From the NCBI RefSeq assembly GCF_023242365.1, contig NZ_JALLIX010000054.1, forward strand, positions 1 through 41,490: a stretch of DNA of 41,490 bases, read 5' to 3'. Shown here one piece after another: positions 25,425 through 33,868 of this stretch; position 1 is the first letter of the stretch, and every line of letters begins with the position of its first letter. The DNA is from Pseudomonas sp. MWU13-2100. GTDB taxonomy: Bacteria; Pseudomonadota; Gammaproteobacteria; Pseudomonadales; Pseudomonadaceae. A program made the translations under genes and the position numbers. The notes beneath the pieces were generated by a model. That model saw nothing but the letters and a program-made list of their open reading frames with translations, made no database searches and was not told the DNA's origin.

Positions 25425-25455
25425 GTACGAAAACTCGCAAACGCAGTTTTGGTAC
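25425..25455. promoter_or_regulatory. Inverted repeat upstream of prc, candidate operator
   Basis: GTACGAAAACT (25425-25435) and AGTTTTGGTAC (25445-25455) pair at 10 of 11 positions with 9 bp between them. It lies about 70-100 bp before the likely prc start, in the space shared with the divergent quinone oxidoreductase gene. The binding factor is unknown. Confidence 0.4.
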
Positions 25456-25527
25456 GCAGCCCCACGGAACCGGCGACTTTAAAGACGGCCTAATATGCGT
25501 TATCAATTGCCCCCGCGTCGAATCAGC

Positions 25528-27612
25528 ATGAAGCATCTGTTCCCCAGCACCGCACTCGCTCTTTTCATTGGCCTTGGCATTTCCACGTTCTCGGCCAATA
25601 CGTTCGCAGCCAATAGCTGGGACAATCTTCAGCCTGACCGCGACGAGGTGATTGCCAGCCTGAACGTCGTCGAGTTGCTCAAGCGTAATCACTACAGCAA
25701 GCCGCCGCTGGACAAGGCTCGCTCGGTGATCATCTATGAGAGCTATCTCAAGCTGCTCGACCCGTCGCGCAGTTATTTCCTGGCCAGCGACATCGCCGAA
25801 TTCGACAAATGGAAAACCCAATTTGACGACTTCCTCAAGAGCGGCGACCTGAATGCCGGGTTCACCATCTACAAGCGCTACCTGGACCGGGTCAAATCGC
25901 GTCTGGACTTCAGCCTTGCCGAGTTGAGCAAGGGCGTCGACAAGATGGATTTCACCACCCAGGAAACCTTGCTGATCGATCGCAAGGACGCCCCGTGGCT
26001 GAAGACCACCGCCGAGCTCGACGACCTGTGGCGCAAACGCGTCAAGGACGAAGTGCTGCGCCTGAAGATCGCCGGCAAGGATCCCAAGGCGATCCAGGAC
26101 CTGCTGGTCAAGCGCTACAAGAACCAGCTGGCGCGCCTCGACCAGACCCGCTCCGAAGATATCTTCCAGGCCTATATCAACACCTTTGCGATGTCCTACG
26201 ACCCGCACACCAACTATCTGTCTCCGGATAGCGCGGAAAACTTCGACATCAACATGAGCCTGTCCCTGGAGGGCATCGGCGCCGTGCTGCAGAGCGACAA
26301 TGACCTGGTCAAGGTCGTGCGCCTGGTGCCGTCGGGCCCGGCGGACAAGACCAAGCAGGTCGCGCCGGCCGACAAGATCATCGGTGTCGCCCAGGGTGAC
26401 AAGGAAATGGTCGACGTGATCGGCTGGCGCCTGGACGAAGTGGTCAAGCTGATCCGCGGGCCGAAAGGTTCGGTGGTACGCCTGGAAGTGATTCCGGCCA
26501 GCAATGCGCCAAACGACCAGACCAGCAAGATCGTCTCCATCACCCGCGAATCGGTGAAGCTGGAAGACCAGGCGGCGAGCAAGTCGATCCTGCACCTCAA
26601 GCAGGATGGCAAGGAATACAAGCTCGGGGTGATCGATATCCCTGCCTTCTACCTGGACTTCAAGGCGTTCCGCGCCGGCGATCCGGACTACAAGAGCACC
26701 ACCCGCGACGTGAAGAAACTGCTCGGCGAGTTGCAGAAGGAAGGCGTCGACGGCGTGGTCATCGACCTGCGCAACAACGGCGGCGGTTCCCTGCAGGAAG
26801 CCACCGAGCTGACCAGCCTGTTTATCGACAAGGGTCCGACCGTGCTGGTGCGTAACGCCGAAGGCAAGGTCGACGTGCTCGAGGACGAAAGCCCGGGCGC
26901 CTTCTACAAAGGTCCGATGGCGTTGCTGGTCAACCGCTTGTCCGCGTCGGCTTCGGAGATCTTCGCCGGCGCCATGCAGGACTACCACCGCGCGTTGATC
27001 ATCGGCGGACAGACCTTCGGCAAAGGCACCGTGCAGACCATCCAGCCGCTCAACCATGGCGAGCTGAAACTGACGTTGGCGAAGTTCTACCGGGTTTCCG
27101 GGCAGAGCACCCAGCATCAGGGCGTGCTGCCGGACGTGAATTTCCCGTCGATCATCGACACCAAGGAAATCGGCGAAAGCGCGCTGCCGGAAGCCATGCC
27201 ATGGGACACCATCCGGCCTTCGATCAAGCCGGCGATGGATCCGTTCAAACCGTTCCTGTCCCAGCTCAAGGCTGACCACGAGGCGCGCGCGTCCAAGGAT
27301 GCGGAGTTCATCTTCATTCGCGACAAGCTGGCCCTGGCCGAGAAGCTGATGAAGGAAAAAACCGTGAGCCTGAACGAGGCCGAGCGTCGTGCCCAGCGCA
27401 CCGACATCGACGCCAAGCAACTGGCCATGGAGAACGCCCGTCGCAAGGCCAAGGGCGAAGACCCGCTCAAGGAATTGAAGAAAGAAGACGAGGACGCCTT
27501 GCCGCCAGATCCGGACAAGAAAACCAAGCCGGAAGACGACGCCTACCTGAGCGAAACCGGGCGTATTCTGCTGGACTACCTGCGTTTGAACACGGCGGTG
27601 GCGAAACATTGA
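25528..27612 (+). CDS. prc: Tail-specific periplasmic protease Prc (AlgO)
   Basis: 694 residues. Signal peptide MKHLFPSTALALFIGLGIST, an N-terminal helical domain to about 220, a PDZ domain (about 230-320), then the S41 serine protease domain with the Ser/Lys dyad S474 (SASASEIF) and K499 (FGKGTVQ). The C-terminal domain is rich in Glu and Lys. It degrades periplasmic proteins from the C-terminus; in P. aeruginosa AlgO helps degrade mutant MucA and so affects alginate. An in-frame ATG at 25495 would add 11 residues (MRYQLPPRRIS); neither start has a strong ribosome binding site, and I prefer 25528 because it gives a standard signal peptide. Confidence 0.93.
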   Translation: MKHLFPSTALALFIGLGISTFSANTFAANSWDNLQPDRDEVIASLNVVELLKRNHYSKPPLDKARSVIIYESYLKLLDPSRSYFLASDIAEFDKWKTQFDDFLKSGDLNAGFTIYKRYLDRVKSRLDFSLAELSKGVDKMDFTTQETLLIDRKDAPWLKTTAELDDLWRKRVKDEVLRLKIAGKDPKAIQDLLVKRYKNQLARLDQTRSEDIFQAYINTFAMSYDPHTNYLSPDSAENFDINMSLSLEGIGAVLQSDNDLVKVVRLVPSGPADKTKQVAPADKIIGVAQGDKEMVDVIGWRLDEVVKLIRGPKGSVVRLEVIPASNAPNDQTSKIVSITRESVKLEDQAASKSILHLKQDGKEYKLGVIDIPAFYLDFKAFRAGDPDYKSTTRDVKKLLGELQKEGVDGVVIDLRNNGGGSLQEATELTSLFIDKGPTVLVRNAEGKVDVLEDESPGAFYKGPMALLVNRLSASASEIFAGAMQDYHRALIIGGQTFGKGTVQTIQPLNHGELKLTLAKFYRVSGQSTQHQGVLPDVNFPSIIDTKEIGESALPEAMPWDTIRPSIKPAMDPFKPFLSQLKADHEARASKDAEFIFIRDKLALAEKLMKEKTVSLNEAERRAQRTDIDAKQLAMENARRKAKGEDPLKELKKEDEDALPPDPDKKTKPEDDAYLSETGRILLDYLRLNTAVAKH

Positions 27613-27681
27613 AAGATGATGGCGATTTAATGCGAAGGCGCTTCTGAGCGTCATCAAATAGTCATCATTCTGTCGTGAAAT

Positions 27682-27731
27682 AAAGGACTGGGCATGGCTC
27701 TTGTAAAAGAGTCGGGCCCGGTCCTTTTTTT
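27682..27731 (+). terminator. Rho-independent terminator of prc
   Basis: A 12-bp stem with one U-G pair (AAAGGACTGGGC at 27682-27693, partner 27716-27727). The 22-nt loop can itself pair as CTCTT/AAGAG. It is followed by seven T residues. The upstream in-frame ATG of the next gene (27694) falls in the loop, which argues for the later start at 27748. Confidence 0.88.
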
Positions 27732-27747
27732 ATCGACCGAGACAGCC

Positions 27748-29550
27748 ATGACCATGACCGAACAGCTGAACGCCCTGAGTTCAATCCTGGCTCAGAATGG
27801 TCTGCACAGCTTGTTCCAACCGATCATCTCGCTGTCCGAACGACGGATCATCGGCTATGAGGCCCTCAGTCGCGGCCCGTCCAACAGTCCGCTGCACTCG
27901 CCTATCAACCTGTTCGCCGTGGCCCGCCAGGCCGGTCGCCTCAGCGAGCTGGAAATGCTCTGCCGCCTCAGCGCCTGCCGACGTTTCAGCGAACAGAAAC
28001 TGCCGGGCAAGCTCTTTCTCAATGTATCGCCGGAATCCTTGCTGGAACCGACCCACCAACCCGGGCGCACACTGCAGCTGTTGCAGGACTTCGGCATCGA
28101 CCCGAGCAATGTGGTGATCGAGCTCACCGAGCAGACCCCGACCGACGATTTCCAACTGCTGCAAAACGCCCTGCATCACTATCGCGCCATGGGTTTCTCC
28201 ATCGCCCTGGACGACCTGGGGGCCGGCTATTCGAGCTTGCGCCTGTGGTCGGAGCTGCGCCCGGACTATGTGAAGATCGACCGGCACTTTATCGACGGCA
28301 TTCACCAGGACGGGCTCAAGCGCGAATTCGTCGGCTCGATCCTGCAAATCGCCAAGGCCTCACGGGCCCTGGTGATCGCCGAAGGCATCGAGCTGCCGGA
28401 GGAGCTGGCGGTGCTCACCGAGATGGGCGTCGACCTGGTCCAGGGCTACCTGCTCTGCCGGCCCCAGGAACAGCCGCCACAGGAAGCACGCACGCTGTTG
28501 CCCAAGCTCGAGGCGACCTCATTGGCCCTCAACGAAGAGGCCGGCGACCTCAGTGCCCTGCTCAGCGTACAACCGGCGGTGGCCCTGAGCACCTCGACGG
28601 CGGATGTGCTGGAAGCCTTCCGCCGCCAGGCCAATCTCAACTCGCTGGCGGTGCTGGATGGGCACAATCACCCGTGCGGTATCGTCCACCGGCATTCGCT
28701 CTCGGAGGCCCTGCTCAAGCCCTTCGCCACCGAGCTGTTTGCCCGCAAGCCGATCAGTCGGCTGATGAGCGATGACTTCCTGGCGGTCGAGTCGAGCCAG
28801 TCCTTGCAGCAGGTCAGCCGCTTGCTCACCAGCCGGGCCCGGCAGCGGATCGAAGAAGACTTCATCATCACCCAGAACGGCCAGTACCTGGGCCTGGGCC
28901 GGGTCATCGATGTATTGAAACTGATTACCGAACTGAAGATCCAGCAAGCCCGCTATGCCAATCCGCTGACCCTGCTGCCGGGTAATGTGCCGATCCAGCA
29001 ATGCCTGACCCGGCTGCTGCAACAGGCGCGCGAATCGGTGATCTGCTATGTGGATATCGACAGTTTCAAGCCGTTCAACGATATCTACGGCTACGGTCGT
29101 GGGGATGAGGTGCTGCTGTGCCTGGCGCAGTGTTTGAACGACCGCGTCGACCCGAGCCGGGATTTCGTCGGGCATATCGGCGGCGATGATTTCCTGCTGG
29201 TACTGGGTGAAGAGGATTGGCGCAAACGTCTGAATCAGTTGCTGGAGGACTTCCAGAACCAGTGCCGGCGCTTCTACCGCGCCGAGCACCTGGAGGCCGG
29301 CTGCTTCATCGCCTCGAACCGCCAGGGTCAGCGCCAGGAGTTCCCACTGCTGTCACTGTCCATCGGCGTGGTGCACCTGAAGCCCGAATCCTGTGGGCGA
29401 CTGGATGCCGCGCAGTTGGCCGAGCTGGCCTCCCAGGCCAAGCATCACGCGAAAAATGTGCCGGGCTACAGCATTCATGTGATCGACAGCGAGACGATCA
29501 TCGCCCCGGCGGCTGACTTGCAGACGGCTCCGACCTGGGCCAAGCCCTAA
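27748..29550 (+). CDS. EAL-CBS-GGDEF protein (cyclic-di-GMP phosphodiesterase with degenerate cyclase)
   Basis: 600 residues, no membrane segments. The EAL domain (about 10-255) keeps E38 (YEALSRG), NVSPESL, ELTEQTP, DDLGAGYSSL, KIDRHF and EGIELPEE, so phosphodiesterase activity is likely. Two CBS motifs follow (about 280-395). The GGDEF domain (about 415-590) has GGDDF at 478-482 and no RxxD inhibitory site at the usual place. CBS pairs normally bind adenine nucleotides and could tune the enzyme. The same order sits beside prc in P. aeruginosa (PA3258, from memory). Confidence 0.9.
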   Translation: MTMTEQLNALSSILAQNGLHSLFQPIISLSERRIIGYEALSRGPSNSPLHSPINLFAVARQAGRLSELEMLCRLSACRRFSEQKLPGKLFLNVSPESLLEPTHQPGRTLQLLQDFGIDPSNVVIELTEQTPTDDFQLLQNALHHYRAMGFSIALDDLGAGYSSLRLWSELRPDYVKIDRHFIDGIHQDGLKREFVGSILQIAKASRALVIAEGIELPEELAVLTEMGVDLVQGYLLCRPQEQPPQEARTLLPKLEATSLALNEEAGDLSALLSVQPAVALSTSTADVLEAFRRQANLNSLAVLDGHNHPCGIVHRHSLSEALLKPFATELFARKPISRLMSDDFLAVESSQSLQQVSRLLTSRARQRIEEDFIITQNGQYLGLGRVIDVLKLITELKIQQARYANPLTLLPGNVPIQQCLTRLLQQARESVICYVDIDSFKPFNDIYGYGRGDEVLLCLAQCLNDRVDPSRDFVGHIGGDDFLLVLGEEDWRKRLNQLLEDFQNQCRRFYRAEHLEAGCFIASNRQGQRQEFPLLSLSIGVVHLKPESCGRLDAAQLAELASQAKHHAKNVPGYSIHVIDSETIIAPAADLQTAPTWAKP

Positions 29551-29576
29551 GTCGCCTCCGGCTCACGCGATCCACC

Positions 29577-29713
29577 TTGTGGCGAGCGGGCTTGCCCGCG
29601 CTCGACTGCGAAGCAGTCGCAAAACCAGAGTCCCGGGTACTTCTGATACACCGCGTATGCAGGTTTCAGGGGCGCTTCGCCCCCCCCAGCGCGGGCAAGC
29701 CCGCTCACCACAG
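29577..29713. repeat. Long composite REP element, copy B
   Basis: Terminal arms as in copy A (TGTGGCGAGCGGGCTTGCCC). First internal hairpin CGACTGCGAAGCAGTCG; last internal hairpin GGGGCGCTTCGCCCC. The central TGATACACCGCG appears to be in the opposite orientation to the TATCAGG centre of copies A and C. Confidence 0.83.
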
Positions 29714-29744
29714 GGGGGCGTGCTCGTCTCAAATACCTTTAGGG

Positions 29745-30116
29745 TCAGGCCTCGGCCGACTCGGGGTAATCGTACTCGAACACCCGCACCACTTCCGAAG
29801 CATGCCAGGACGCCGCGGCCACGCCGTCGGACGGGCCGGAAAAACGCCCCAACCGCTCGACACACTCGAAGAAACCGGTACGTGGCAAACGGCTCGCGCC
29901 CTGACTGATCACCAGCGAACTGCGCAACGGCTGTTCGGCCTTGGCATCCAGGGCCGCCAGGTGCTCCAGGGCCGCCGTCAGGGTTTGCATGGCCGGGCTG
30001 GGCAACTGCAAGCGCTCCAGCAAGGCACGATAGGTCAACAGATGCCGCTGGCGACGCGCCTGGTCAAGCTCACCCAGCAGCCCATCCCAGTGCTGACGAC
30101 TGATGCGCACGCTCAC
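29745..30116 (-). CDS. Small protein coupled to the XRE regulator, unknown function
   Basis: 123 residues, starting at GTG 30116, which overlaps the regulator's stop as GTGA; GGAGG lies 8 nt upstream. The N-terminal half is predicted helical (DGLLGELDQARRQRHLLTYRALLERLQL), and the C-terminal half contains SSLVISQGASRLPRTGFFECVERLGR. I do not recognise a domain. The small size and coupling to an HTH gene leave a regulator-partner or toxin-antitoxin role possible, but nothing in the sequence identifies a toxin. Confidence 0.75.
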   Translation of the reverse strand: MSVRISRQHWDGLLGELDQARRQRHLLTYRALLERLQLPSPAMQTLTAALEHLAALDAKAEQPLRSSLVISQGASRLPRTGFFECVERLGRFSGPSDGVAAASWHASEVVRVFEYDYPESAEA

Positions 30117-30454
30117 GATGCATCCCTCCAACCCGCCACACCCAATTCCCAGGCCAGACTGCGACGAATCGCGGCGTCGGGCTCACGCTCACCGCTTTCG
30201 ATCATCCCCAGGTACGAAGGGCTGATGCCCACCGTGCGTGCCAGGGCCTCCAGCGCCAGGCCCTTGGCTTCGCGCAGGCTGCGCAACTGCTCGAAGGCCG
30301 GCAAGGTATCAGCCGGCGGCGCCGGGCTTGCTGGGGGAGATTGAGGAGCTTGCTGGCTGCTCAAACCGGCAGCCTGGAGTAACGTTTGATACTGAACCCA
30401 AGGTAGAACCGCATATTCCGGTTCTCCGTCACGTGTAATTATTTGAAGATCCAT
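30113..30454 (-). CDS. XRE-family helix-turn-helix regulator
   Basis: 113 residues. A short N-terminal domain (MDLQIITRDGEPEYAVLPW) resembling those of antitoxin-like regulators leads through a proline-rich linker (about 35-50) to an XRE HTH (about 57-105: LRSLREAKGLALEALARTVGISPSYLGMIESGEREP). ATGs exist at 30460 and 30454; ACGGGGT is better spaced for the second. First gene of a two-gene transcript. Confidence 0.85.
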   Translation of the reverse strand: MDLQIITRDGEPEYAVLPWVQYQTLLQAAGLSSQQAPQSPPASPAPPADTLPAFEQLRSLREAKGLALEALARTVGISPSYLGMIESGEREPDAAIRRSLAWELGVAGWRDAS

Positions 30455-30567
30455 CACCATACCCCGTAGGACTTTTACACATAGCGAGTCGGCGCTTTCC
30501 TTGTAGCTTAATCTTAACAGCCACCAAGGTCGCTAGGGTGTGTGTTCTTCAAGGGAATGGATCGAGA

Positions 30568-30771
30568 TCAATTCTTTTCGTGACGTTGCAGCTGCAACTG
30601 CTCGGGCGTGTCCGGCAAATGCTCGATCGCCCGCAGTTGTTGCGGCGCCTGGCGTTCGAGCCAGCGGCGCAAAGCCGTCAGCTCCTGGTCCAGGCTATTC
30701 ATCACCCAGGCCAGTAGCGCGATGTCGTCGAGCATGCCCAACACCGGACAGCGACGCCAGGTTATCCACAC
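30568..30771 (-). pseudogene. 5'-truncated DUF1232 (YkvA-like) gene remnant
   Basis: The 67-codon frame contains PVLGMLDDIALLAWVMNSL, the second half of the DUF1232 signature that normally reads IPDFIPVLGxLDD, and then an ordinary C-terminus ending in LQLQRHEKN. Everything before the proline is missing: the upstream sequence does not encode the SPLDxIPDxI half in any frame. Intact relatives are about 120-130 residues. The apparent ATG lies inside a DnaA-box palindrome and is probably not a real start. Confidence 0.6.
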
Positions 30772-30786
30772 AACTTGTGGATAACC
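30760..30786. promoter_or_regulatory. Perfect inverted pair of DnaA boxes
   Basis: TTATCCACA (30762-30770) and its exact complement TGTGGATAA (30776-30784) face each other across 5 bp (CAACT); the palindrome extends one further G/C pair on each side beyond GTTATCCACA. TTATCCACA is the consensus high-affinity DnaA site. The 150 bp to the right (30840-30960) is A/T-rich and holds no gene. Confidence 0.7.
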
Positions 30787-30985
30787 TTGTGAACAGAGCC
30801 ACTTTTCAACGCTGAAAGCCCCGCTTTACAAGGGCCCAGCTCAGATCGGGCGTTTTTTACTCACTGAAAAAAAGCCATTATTTCATTGACTTGGCGTCAG
30901 TCTACGATTAGGCCGGCTAGCTGAATATTAAGACTATACCGACCTATAGATGTTCGTTTTCTTACAGCGTGTCTTGTTCAGAAAC

Positions 30986-31013
30986 GACAACGCCCCGAAA
31001 ACGGGGCGTTGTC
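30986..31013 (-). terminator. Terminator hairpin after the FKBP gene
   Basis: A perfect 12-bp stem (GACAACGCCCCG and complement) with a 4-nt loop, 13 bp past the stop codon of the isomerase gene. The following T tract is short on both strands (GTTTC on the minus strand). Confidence 0.75.
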
Positions 31014-31026
31014 ATGAGCCGGCGCC

Positions 31027-31758
31027 TTATTTTTTGGCGGCGGCATCTTCCTTGGCGGGATCCTTGGCGGGATCCTTGATGGCCAGCAGTTCCAGGTCGA
31101 AGACCAGAACCGAGTTGGCCGGGATTGCCGGGCTTGGGCTTTGTGCACCGTAGGCCAGGTCGCTCGGGATATACAGCTTGTACTTCTCGCCGACGTGCAT
31201 CAGTTGCAGGCCTTCGACCCAACCTGGAATCACGCCGCTGACCGGCAGGTCGATCGGGCTGCCGCGATCCACGGAGCTGTCGAAAGTAGTGCCGTTGGTC
31301 AGCTTGCCGGTGTAGTGAACAGTGACTACGTCGGTCGGCTTGGGCTGAGGACCGTCGGCTTTCTTGACGACTTCATACTGCAGGCCGGAAGCGGTAGTGA
31401 CGACACCTGGCTTCTTGGCGTTTTCTTCGAGGAATTTCTTGCCGGCAGCCGCCGACTCTTCGCTCAACTTGGCCATGCGCTCTTCAGCGCGCTTCTGCAG
31501 GGCGGCAAAGGCTTCGACCAGTTCGTCGTCCTTGAGCTTCTGCGGCTTCTTGCCGACGGCATCTTCGATACCCTGGGCCACGGCCTTGGAATCGAGGTCG
31601 TCCATGCCTTCCTGGGCCAGGCTCTTGCCCATGTTCAGGCCGATACCGTAGGAGGCTTTTTGCGCCGGGGTTTTCAGCTCTACGCTGGAATGCGAGTCGC
31701 AACCCGCGAGTACCAGGCCTACCAGGGCTACCGCCGCCGCCAACCGATGCTGTTTCAT
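31027..31758 (-). CDS. FKBP-type peptidyl-prolyl isomerase, lipoprotein (FkpA/Mip-like)
   Basis: 243 residues. Lipoprotein signal with lipobox LAGC (MKQHRLAAAVALVGLVLAGC), an N-terminal dimerisation helix region with SYGIGLNMGKSLAQEG and DDELVEAFAALQ, then the FKBP domain (about 120-230: VVTVHYTGKLTNGTTFDSS, GVIPGWVEGLQLM, IPSDLAYG). The tail is Lys/Ala-rich with a DPAKDPAK duplication. Periplasmic proline isomerase/chaperone. It matches the PA3262 position next to rdgC in my recollection of PAO1. Confidence 0.93.
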   Translation of the reverse strand: MKQHRLAAAVALVGLVLAGCDSHSSVELKTPAQKASYGIGLNMGKSLAQEGMDDLDSKAVAQGIEDAVGKKPQKLKDDELVEAFAALQKRAEERMAKLSEESAAAGKKFLEENAKKPGVVTTASGLQYEVVKKADGPQPKPTDVVTVHYTGKLTNGTTFDSSVDRGSPIDLPVSGVIPGWVEGLQLMHVGEKYKLYIPSDLAYGAQSPSPAIPANSVLVFDLELLAIKDPAKDPAKEDAAAKK

Positions 31759-32016
31759 GCTATTTCCTTGTTCATGCGCCTAAAGGGCAATCGTATAAAG
31801 CCGCGAGCTTATCAGGCCGCCACGACCAATGGCTACCGGCATGAGAGCGGCAAACAGCCAATAAGTTCAGGTGTTTGAGCCATTTTACAAAACCCTGACA
31901 GTCTGCTTACGTCTGCATGGAGATGGCCGCGGCGCCACGGGCCAGCAGTCACGGCCATCATGGCTACTTGATGCTAGGCAACGGCTCAGGCATAAGAAGG
32001 AAACAACTCGACAAGG

Positions 32017-33831
32017 ATGGTTATCTTGCGCATTTTTTACCGTGTATTACTGGCAGTGATTCTCCTGTTTTGCCTCGGCATCGCGGTGATCCTGTACTAC
32101 ATCGTCAATCCGAAATTGCCGGTTTACGTACCGGCCCAGGTGCGCTACCTGGAGCAATGGAGCGAGGCCGACCGGCAAACCTACTACTACACCCCCCAGG
32201 GGACCCAGGTCAAAGGACTGCGTTATGACTGGTTCACGGCGCTGGAACTGCCGTTTTCCGAACAGCGCTTTGCCGAGCCCGCGTATCTGGCGCGGTTCGG
32301 CTTCCTGATCGACCCAAAGCGCAAGGCCAGCGCGAACAACCTCGGTAATCTGCCGGTGGGTTTCGCCCGCCACCAGAACCCCGGCAGCCACGAGCAGTAC
32401 CTGGATATCACCTGCGCCGCCTGCCATACCGGCGAGTTGCGCTACCAAGGCCAGGCGCTGCGGATCGACGGCGGCTCGGCCCAGCATGTGCTGCCTTCCA
32501 GCGTACCGACGGTGCGCGGCGGCAGTTTCGGCCAGGCCATGGTGGCGAGCCTCGCCGCCACCTATTACAACCCCTGGAAGTTCAAGCGCTTTGCCCACAA
32601 GGTCCTGGGGGAGAACTATGACGCCCAGTACGATCAGTTGCGCGGGGACTTCAAGCAGTCGCTGGACACCTTCCTGAAGACCGCCTGGAACGATACCCAT
32701 CGCGGCCTCTATCCGACCCAGGAAGGCCCGGGCCGTACCGACGCCTTCGGCCGAATCGCCAACGCCAGCTTCGGCGATGCCATTTCCGAGAAGAACTACC
32801 GTATCGCCAACGCCCCCGTGGATTACCCGCAGCTCTGGGATATCTGGACCTTCGACTGGGTGCAGTGGACCGCCTCGGCGCAGCAGCCCATGGCACGTAA
32901 TATCGGTGAAGCGCTGGGAGTCGGTGCGACCCTGAATTTCTTCGACGGCAACGGCCAGCCGCTACAAGGGGCGGATCGCTACCCTTCCGGCGTGCGCGTG
33001 CGAGACCTGCAACGGATCGAGGAAACCCTCAAGCACCTGCAACCACCGCACTGGCCGGAGGATCTGTTCGGCAAGGTCGACCTGGTGCTGGCCGCCAAGG
33101 GCCGCGGGCTGTTCGCGGAGAACTGCGCCGGCTGCCACGTGCCCCCCCTGACCGAGGAGAACGGTCGCCCGGTGAAACACCTGGTGTCCATCCCGGTCGC
33201 GACGATCGGCACCGACCCGAATACCGCCAATAACATCGCCGACAATCGCTACGACCTGAGCGCACTGCAATGGAACCCGGCCGAGCTGGCCAAACTGCCG
33301 GTGCAGTTGCACCCGACACCCGAGGCGCCGCTGGACCTGACGCAGTTGTCGGTGGCCAAGGGCCTGGCCTATGTCACCGCTTTCGTCGAAGAGCGCGCCT
33401 ATCGCGAGGCCAAGGTCACGCCGGAAGAACGCCCGGCCATGGACGGCTTCGGCCTGCCCATCGGCGTACTCGAACAACGCGCCTACAAGGCCCGGCCGCT
33501 GGCCGGCGTATGGGCCACTCCGCCGTTCCTGCACAACGGCTCGGTGCCTACGCTGTATCAACTGCTCTCACCCCAGGACGAGCGCGCCAGCAGCTTCTAT
33601 CGCGGCACCTTCGAATACGACCCGCGTCATCTCGGTTATCGCCAGGAGGCCTTTGCCAATGGATTCCTGTACGACACCCGAATCAGCGGCAACCACAACA
33701 GCGGCCACGAATTCCGCGCCGGCAAGCGTGGCAATGGTGTGATCGGTCGTTTGCTGCAGCCCGAAGAGCGCTGGGCCCTGCTCGAATACCTGAAAGTACT
33801 GGGCGGCCCGCTGGAGTCGCAACTGCCATGA
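32017..33831 (+). CDS. Membrane-anchored di-heme cytochrome c (RoxA / cytochrome c peroxidase-like)
   Basis: 604 residues. An N-terminal anchor (about 8-28) holds a periplasmic domain with two c-type haem sites, CAACH (C133-H137) and CAGCH (C370-H374). The second is followed by PPFLHNGSVPTL, shared by RoxA-type dioxygenases and di-heme peroxidase relatives. It is longer than ordinary bacterial CcpA (about 330). ATG 32017 has AAGG directly adjacent, so translation might instead begin at TTG 32026 (AAGG 9 nt upstream). It is followed after 37 bp by a catalase-like gene. Substrate unknown. Confidence 0.85.
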   Translation: MVILRIFYRVLLAVILLFCLGIAVILYYIVNPKLPVYVPAQVRYLEQWSEADRQTYYYTPQGTQVKGLRYDWFTALELPFSEQRFAEPAYLARFGFLIDPKRKASANNLGNLPVGFARHQNPGSHEQYLDITCAACHTGELRYQGQALRIDGGSAQHVLPSSVPTVRGGSFGQAMVASLAATYYNPWKFKRFAHKVLGENYDAQYDQLRGDFKQSLDTFLKTAWNDTHRGLYPTQEGPGRTDAFGRIANASFGDAISEKNYRIANAPVDYPQLWDIWTFDWVQWTASAQQPMARNIGEALGVGATLNFFDGNGQPLQGADRYPSGVRVRDLQRIEETLKHLQPPHWPEDLFGKVDLVLAAKGRGLFAENCAGCHVPPLTEENGRPVKHLVSIPVATIGTDPNTANNIADNRYDLSALQWNPAELAKLPVQLHPTPEAPLDLTQLSVAKGLAYVTAFVEERAYREAKVTPEERPAMDGFGLPIGVLEQRAYKARPLAGVWATPPFLHNGSVPTLYQLLSPQDERASSFYRGTFEYDPRHLGYRQEAFANGFLYDTRISGNHNSGHEFRAGKRGNGVIGRLLQPEERWALLEYLKVLGGPLESQLP

Positions 33832-33868
33832 CCCCTCCCCCTCGCATTCACATCAAAAGGATGTCTAC

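Noticed and set aside
25342..27657. 771-codon open frame antisense to prc
   Set aside because: It is a mirror frame of a G/C-rich gene: no start context, no domain, and prc itself has full catalytic motifs and codon bias on the plus strand.
30760..30960. Chromosomal replication origin
   Set aside because: Only two DnaA boxes and no dnaA, dnaN, rpmH or gidA neighbours; the surrounding gene order belongs to a non-origin region in Pseudomonas.
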